A stretch of 64,000 bases of DNA from an uncultured Roseobacter sp. (GTDB lineage: Bacteria; Pseudomonadota; Alphaproteobacteria; Rhodobacterales; Rhodobacteraceae), in NCBI GenBank assembly GCA_947501635.1, contig CANMWT010000002.1, forward strand, positions 124,001 through 188,000. Direction: 5' to 3'. Position numbers and translations under genes: made by a program. The notes beneath the pieces were generated by a model. The model had not been told where the DNA came from. It searched no databases and saw only the letters and a program-made list of their open reading frames with translations. Shown here one piece after another: positions 59,812 through 64,000 of this stretch (position 1 is the first letter of the stretch; each line of letters starts with the position of its first letter).

Positions 59812-60495
59812 ATGACAGGCGCACTCGCTATTCTGTTCTTGCTGGCCGTTACACTCGTTATCGTGCGGGTGGCCGGTGTGGCGTTGCGCTTGACCGGTCT
59901 GCCAACGCCTGTGGCGCGGTTTCAGGCGGTATCAACCCTTACGGGAACCGGGTTTACCACATCCGAAGCGGAAGGCATGATGCATCACCCCGTGCGCCGG
60001 CGCATTCTGATGATATTGATGTTCACGGGTCACCTAGGTTTGGTCTCACTCACGTCTACGGTCATTTTGGCCCTTGCCGCTAGCGAGAGCAGTTCCGGTG
60101 TTGTTATCCAGATTCTCGCCATGCTGGGTGCAATTGCGATCATCTATGCTCTCTCAGCAAGCGAAACGCTGGATCGGATTATGTGCGACTGGGTGCAGGT
60201 CATGCTTGAGAAGCTGCATTGGGCCACTGACTATCCCTATGAGGTTCTTTTTGAACATTCGGATGAATATCAGCTGTGTGAGCATGTTGTCGACCATCAG
60301 AAGACGGTCGGAGTGGGCTTATCGATTGTGTCGCACAACGGCTCTCTTCGCACTGAAGGCGGCTCACCGTCCCTGTCAAAAGGTGACATAGTCGTACTCT
60401 ATGGCAAACCCGAAGATCACTTGTCGTGGGGAGGAGGCCAAAAGGACGGAGACGCTGCAACTGGTTCTGAACCTCTTTCAGCAAGCAAGACATGA
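59812..60495 (+). CDS. Membrane protein with TrkA-C (RCK_C)-like domain
   Basis: 227 residues with about three membrane spans (ALAILFLLAVTLVIVRVAGV, GHLGLVSLTSTVILALAAS, IQILAMLGAIAIIYALS). The segment FQAVSTLTGTGFTTSEAE resembles the pore-loop region of TrkH-type transporters, and the C-terminal part (VGVGLSIVSHNGSLRTEGGS followed by KGDIVVLYGKPED) a TrkA-C ligand domain. It may sense or gate cation flux. It starts 21 bp after the ThDP fusion, so it belongs to the antiporter/Rieske operon. Confidence 0.75.
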   Translation: MTGALAILFLLAVTLVIVRVAGVALRLTGLPTPVARFQAVSTLTGTGFTTSEAEGMMHHPVRRRILMILMFTGHLGLVSLTSTVILALAASESSSGVVIQILAMLGAIAIIYALSASETLDRIMCDWVQVMLEKLHWATDYPYEVLFEHSDEYQLCEHVVDHQKTVGVGLSIVSHNGSLRTEGGSPSLSKGDIVVLYGKPEDHLSWGGGQKDGDAATGSEPLSASKT

Positions 60496-60655
60496 TGCGT
60501 AAAGGCAGTGCTGAACGATTGACCCATCGGGTGTGTTTACTTCGAAAGGCCGAAGCTTGATCTTTTAACCGACATATAAAATGAGGCTCTTTTAGCCACG
60601 GAGGCAACCATTGAGCCGCAGCAAAGCTCTGCAACCGGAAAGACACGAGGCTTAA

Positions 60656-60931
60656 ATGGCAACATCCGTTTCACAAGAAAAACCGAGGCTTACAAGGCTG
60701 GTATTCGGTGATGGCACGCCGCGAAAAGCGGCCCTTACAGCTTTGGTTGTCGGCAGCGTATTGACAGTAATCAACCATGGCGACGCCATTTTGTCGGGAC
60801 ATTTTCCACCTGTGCTCAAAGTTCTGCTGACTTACTGTGTACCCTATTGCGTGACCACTTGGGGTGCAGTGACGGGTAAGCTCGCGCAGGCGGAGCGGCA
60901 AAGCAAATCCTCGGAAGAGCCTGTGGCTTGA
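60656..60931 (+). CDS. nrtS: NrtS-like nitrate/nitrite transporter
   Basis: 91 residues with two hydrophobic segments: ALVVGSVLTVINHGDAIL and LKVLLTYCVPYCVTTWGAV. The CVPYCVTT region fits the NrtS family of small nitrate/nitrite transporters first described in cyanobacteria. Hydrophilic termini face the cytoplasm. Its stop is 13 bp from the nucleotide cyclase start, so the two are probably cotranscribed. Confidence 0.72.
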   Translation: MATSVSQEKPRLTRLVFGDGTPRKAALTALVVGSVLTVINHGDAILSGHFPPVLKVLLTYCVPYCVTTWGAVTGKLAQAERQSKSSEEPVA

Positions 60932-60944
60932 AAGGAGTTCAGTC

Positions 60945-62237
60945 GTGAACGCAGAACAGTTCTTCAATCAGAAAACAATTCTGGACCTCAGCTTTTTCAA
61001 TTTCAGGAATGCGATAACTGCGGCGTACTATGCCAACAGCGATCTCGAAATCCTGCGCACAAACGAAAATTTCAGAAAATTTTTTCCGATCCTTGGAAAT
61101 GTAACAAATGCATCGATGCTGGATGTGCTCGAGCAGCTTGGGCTACCCGGCAGTCAAATCGATCTGTTTGCGTCTGAACTCGAGGAAAAGGGGGCGGTCT
61201 TGTTGCCGCAAGTCAGGATTTCAGTCGATGGTGAGAACAGGATTTACTCCTTGCTCTCTGCAAGAACGCAAGACGGCAACTTTTCATATTTGAACGGCGT
61301 GCAGGGTCAGTTTGTGGACAGAACCGAGGAATGGAAACTGAGGCAGGAACGTGAGCAGTTGTTGGAACAAAAAATGCGCGATCGGGAGCTGATCGAGCAA
61401 AAAAGCCAGCAGTTGGAAAGTCTGGCCAACCGTCTCGCCAAGTATCTTTCGCCGCAGATATACAAGAGTATCTTTTCCGAGACCGAAGATACGTCCCGCA
61501 AGCATGCACGCAAGAACCTCACGATCTTTTTTTCAGATATCGTTCAGTTCACTGATTTGAGCGACACGATGGATCCTGAACGCCTCGCCGTCGTCATCAA
61601 TTCATACCTGTCGGAAATGACCAATATTGCGCTGGATTGTGGAGGGACAATCGACAAGTTCATTGGTGATGCTGTGCTCGTCTTCTTTGGTGATCCAGAA
61701 TCCGATGGCGAAGTCGAAGATGCGCTGAAGTGCGTTGAAATGGCATTTCGGATGCAGCAGCGGATAGAAGAGCTGCAAGGCTATTGGAAAAAGAACGGCG
61801 TTCCCAACGGCATCAAAGTCAGGATGGGTATCGCAACGGGATATTGCACGGTCGGGAATTTCGGGTCGGATCAACGCCTTGAATATACCGTACTCGGTGG
61901 CACAGTGAATCTCGCGTCGCGGCTGGAAGCATTGGCAGCACCGGGCAGTATACTTCTGGATCAGAACACCAGCTCCCTGATCGAAGGCCATGTGACTTCT
62001 AAAGAGAGGGGGGAAGTCATCCCGAAGGGCTTTGCTCGATCTGTAAAGTATTACGAACCAATAGAGTACTCATTGTCAGAAGAGCATCTGACAAGCAGGA
62101 ATTGGTCGCACATGGGCGATCGCGTCGAGGTCAAGATCATAGACAGTTCAGACATCCGCAGCGCCATACAGGAGCTGCACGATATTCAGGTAAAATTCGA
62201 ACGGCAATTAAAACAGTCGGCTTCGAAGGAAGACTAA
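60945..62237 (+). CDS. Class III adenylate/guanylate cyclase with N-terminal sensor and coiled coil
   Basis: 430 residues. The N-terminal 120 residues look PAS-like (YYANSDLEILRTNENFRKFF), followed by a coiled coil (about 125-165, REQLLEQKMRDRELIEQKSQ). The cyclase homology domain (about 185-370) has the metal aspartates in FFSDIVQFTDLS and KFIGDAVLVFFGD and the segment GIATGYCTVGNFGSDQRLEY. GTG start after AAAGGAG. It makes cAMP or cGMP; the coupled NrtS-like gene suggests that nitrate or nitrite status is the signal. Confidence 0.85.
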   Translation: MNAEQFFNQKTILDLSFFNFRNAITAAYYANSDLEILRTNENFRKFFPILGNVTNASMLDVLEQLGLPGSQIDLFASELEEKGAVLLPQVRISVDGENRIYSLLSARTQDGNFSYLNGVQGQFVDRTEEWKLRQEREQLLEQKMRDRELIEQKSQQLESLANRLAKYLSPQIYKSIFSETEDTSRKHARKNLTIFFSDIVQFTDLSDTMDPERLAVVINSYLSEMTNIALDCGGTIDKFIGDAVLVFFGDPESDGEVEDALKCVEMAFRMQQRIEELQGYWKKNGVPNGIKVRMGIATGYCTVGNFGSDQRLEYTVLGGTVNLASRLEALAAPGSILLDQNTSSLIEGHVTSKERGEVIPKGFARSVKYYEPIEYSLSEEHLTSRNWSHMGDRVEVKIIDSSDIRSAIQELHDIQVKFERQLKQSASKED

Positions 62238-62838
62238 GTCGATGCGCTGGGACATTACACCGTTATGAGGAAGCGTTGTTTAGTTGGACAAAGTTACTAC
62301 GCTTCAAGAGCAACTCGACTGGGCCATCCCAGGCAAGCGTTTTTTGCGCTTATACCAATAGGCTGTTTGCATTTATTCCGTTCACTCTTCGCTGTCTGCT
62401 CATTGATACTTACCGCGAGCAAGCTCACCGAAGACCGTTACTAACCGTAAGATACTTTCTTACGCACTAGCGACACATTAACCCTTGGGCACAGCAACAG
62501 TCGCCTGCATTGCTCGATGCTCGGGCAAGACTAAATCTGGTTTAGGGAAACAAAAGGTTTCGGGTAGGGAATGACGTACTTTGAGCGCAGACCGTGTTTA
62601 CTCGAATTTTTATTCCGTGGCGGGATCACCTTGACCTTATCCGCATGCTGCGGCGGCCGTCCCTTCGGTCACTTCGAACGATTTCAGTTCGAGCCACTTC
62701 GCCATGCGAATGATACGCCACCGTACACCTCTTTCGTTCACGCAGGGAGTTTCGGATCGGGAGGAGCGCTTTGTGTCAATCTAGCTCTCTCCAGCCAACG
62801 CTATTGTCACCGATCATCTTGCTGCCGATGAATATTCA
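62238..62838. other. Intergenic region with hairpin, no gene
   Basis: 601 bp. CGTAAGA (62446-62452) and TCTTACG (62458-62464) form a perfect 7-bp inverted repeat with a 5-nt spacer, possibly a terminator stem for the cyclase or an operator for the MFS gene. A CTAAA/TTTAG repeat lies near 62530. The 86-codon frame at 62571-62831 has no ribosome-binding site or recognisable family. Confidence 0.45.
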
Positions 62839-63993
62839 ATGCTGACACGTTTTGCAGTTATCGCCCTTCTCGCGTTTCTGACGCTTATCGATCTTTTTGG
62901 GGCTCAAGCGCTACTTCCTTCTCTTGCAGCGGAATTCGAAGCAGATGCTGCTACCATGGGCTCAGCTGTGAACGCGTCAACATTTGGCATGGCGATCGCA
63001 GGATTGGCTGTAGCCTTCTTCAGTAGACAGATCGACCGCAGAAAGGGAGTGTGGATAAGTCTTGCCTTGTTGTCAGCCCCGACATTCATGCTGGGAGTCG
63101 TAGACGACATAAATCTTTTCACCGCCTTACGTGTGATACAGGGCATGCTGATGGCAACAGCCTTCACGCTCACGATGGCTTATCTGGCGGAAGAGTGTTC
63201 TGGCCCGGAGGCAGCTGCGGCAATGGCCGCCTACATCACCGGTAACGTTGTATCCAATCTGCTTGGACGCTTGATGGCTGCGGGTCTTGCGGATATGGGA
63301 GGGCTTTCCGTCAGTTTTTGGGCCTTCGCTACTCTCAACCTTCTGGGTGCAGTGTTAGCAGCCCTATTCCTTTCTCAGACCACGTCGAGAGAGACGACAG
63401 GACCGACCAAATCACCGCTCGCCGTCTGGGCGACGCACTTGTCGAATCCTTCCCTACAAGCTGGCTTCGCCATCGGGTTCCTCATTCTTTTTGTCTTCCT
63501 GGGCGTATTCACCTATGTGAACTTCGTGCTCGCAGGGCCGGAGTACAATTTGGGGGCGGCCCAGCTCGGACTTGTGTATCTGGTCTTCATTCCATCAGTC
63601 TTTACGACCCCTATGGCCGCGTGGCTTGTATCGAACGGTGGGACGTTCCGCGCCTTCGCCATTTCAATGTCTGTGGCAACAGCAGGATTGGTGCTGCTGA
63701 TCACAGGTTCTCTGCCGTTATTGTTGCTTGGTCTCGCAGCAATTGGCGTCGGTACGTTTTGCGCACAGGCGGTTGTCAGTGGGTTCATCGGCCGCGCCGC
63801 CGACGAGGACCGGGCGGCAGCCAGCGGTCTCTACCTGACAAGCTACTATTTCGGCGGCCTAGTGGGGTCGCTGGTCGTAGGCGAGGTTTTTTCGGAAGCG
63901 GGCTGGACCAGTGCCGTGTTTTTGATGATCGCTGCTGCGGTGCTTTCTGTCCTGCTGGCCTCGCGCCTCAAATCTCTGCCTGCTGCGGCATGA
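62839..63993 (+). CDS. MFS transporter (probable drug/metabolite exporter)
   Basis: 384 residues with about twelve membrane spans in two halves. N-half segments include RFAVIALLAFLTLIDLFGAQ, SRQIDRRKGVWISLALL (the loop 2-3 basic motif) and RVIQGMLMATAFTLTMAYLA. The C-half ends in VLLASRLKSLPAA. The substrate is not predictable; a divergent repressor is not visible within the window. Confidence 0.83.
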   Translation: MLTRFAVIALLAFLTLIDLFGAQALLPSLAAEFEADAATMGSAVNASTFGMAIAGLAVAFFSRQIDRRKGVWISLALLSAPTFMLGVVDDINLFTALRVIQGMLMATAFTLTMAYLAEECSGPEAAAAMAAYITGNVVSNLLGRLMAAGLADMGGLSVSFWAFATLNLLGAVLAALFLSQTTSRETTGPTKSPLAVWATHLSNPSLQAGFAIGFLILFVFLGVFTYVNFVLAGPEYNLGAAQLGLVYLVFIPSVFTTPMAAWLVSNGGTFRAFAISMSVATAGLVLLITGSLPLLLLGLAAIGVGTFCAQAVVSGFIGRAADEDRAAASGLYLTSYYFGGLVGSLVVGEVFSEAGWTSAVFLMIAAAVLSVLLASRLKSLPAAA

Positions 63994-64000
63994 TCAATCG

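Noticed and set aside
62571-62831. 86-codon frame upstream of the MFS gene
   Set aside because: Composition looks random, no ribosome-binding site, and it ends at the MFS promoter region.
1-64000. CRISPR array, rRNA or tRNA genes
   Set aside because: No regularly spaced repeats and no recognisable rRNA or tRNA core sequences were seen.

Overview
The window looks like chromosomal DNA of an alphaproteobacterium, most likely a marine Rhodobacterales member of the Roseobacter group. This is an inference from gene content: many ABC importers for small organic N compounds, Tat-exported binding proteins, short-chain dehydrogenases, a purine-type BMP importer and an alkylsulfatase. No rRNA, tRNA or CRISPR array was seen.

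Layout. 1-6.4 kb: a polyamine-type (PotABCD-like) ABC importer read leftward, a divergent GntR/FCD regulator with a perfect 16-bp palindrome between them, a GNAT acetyltransferase and a flavin monooxygenase fused to an NTF2-like domain. 6.4-9.5 kb: intergenic repeats, a small membrane protein and a SARP-like/TPR regulator. 9.5-16 kb: a second Pot-type importer in one leftward operon with two short-chain dehydrogenases, divergent from a LuxR-type regulator. 17.6-23.7 kb: a tightly packed BMP/nucleoside-type importer operon ending in an amidohydrolase. 23.8-25.2 kb: a MerR-controlled heavy-metal cluster with two MerT-like membrane proteins and a GDCCVxC protein. 25.6-32.1 kb: a visibly GC-richer catabolic block (AtzH/HpxZ-like protein, amidase, PuuE-like deacetylase, NTF2-like protein, SsuABC/NMT1-type importer, TetR regulator), plausibly for an amide or N-heterocycle.

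32.1-42.4 kb is an accessory region: a nuclease-like gene divergent from a small XRE regulator, a ParB-methyltransferase, a DUF5681 protein and a terminase large subunit without capsid genes, then three unknown membrane proteins, a decayed Cap4-like nuclease gene cut off by an IS6-family element, and an IS3 transposase remnant. 42.4-48.9 kb holds envelope and stress functions (DUF900 hydrolase lipoprotein, MscS channel, DUF4239 protein, TPR regulator). 49-54.7 kb encodes exported proteins: an SBP56-like propeller, a Csp1-like copper-storage protein, an alkylsulfatase and a delta-class carbonic anhydrase.

The most unusual region is 54.87-60.5 kb. A short leader ORF overlaps the start of a CPA1 cation/proton antiporter. 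It is followed at 29, 11 and 21 bp spacing by a Rieske-glutamate-synthase fusion, a Rieske-ThDP-enzyme fusion and a membrane protein with a TrkA-C-like tail. Two separate enzymes each carrying its own N-terminal Rieske domain inside one apparent ion-transport operon look like an undescribed redox system. An NrtS-like nitrate/nitrite transporter coupled to a class III nucleotide cyclase, and an MFS exporter, close the window. Functions given for unfamiliar proteins rest on motif recognition by eye; no database search was run.
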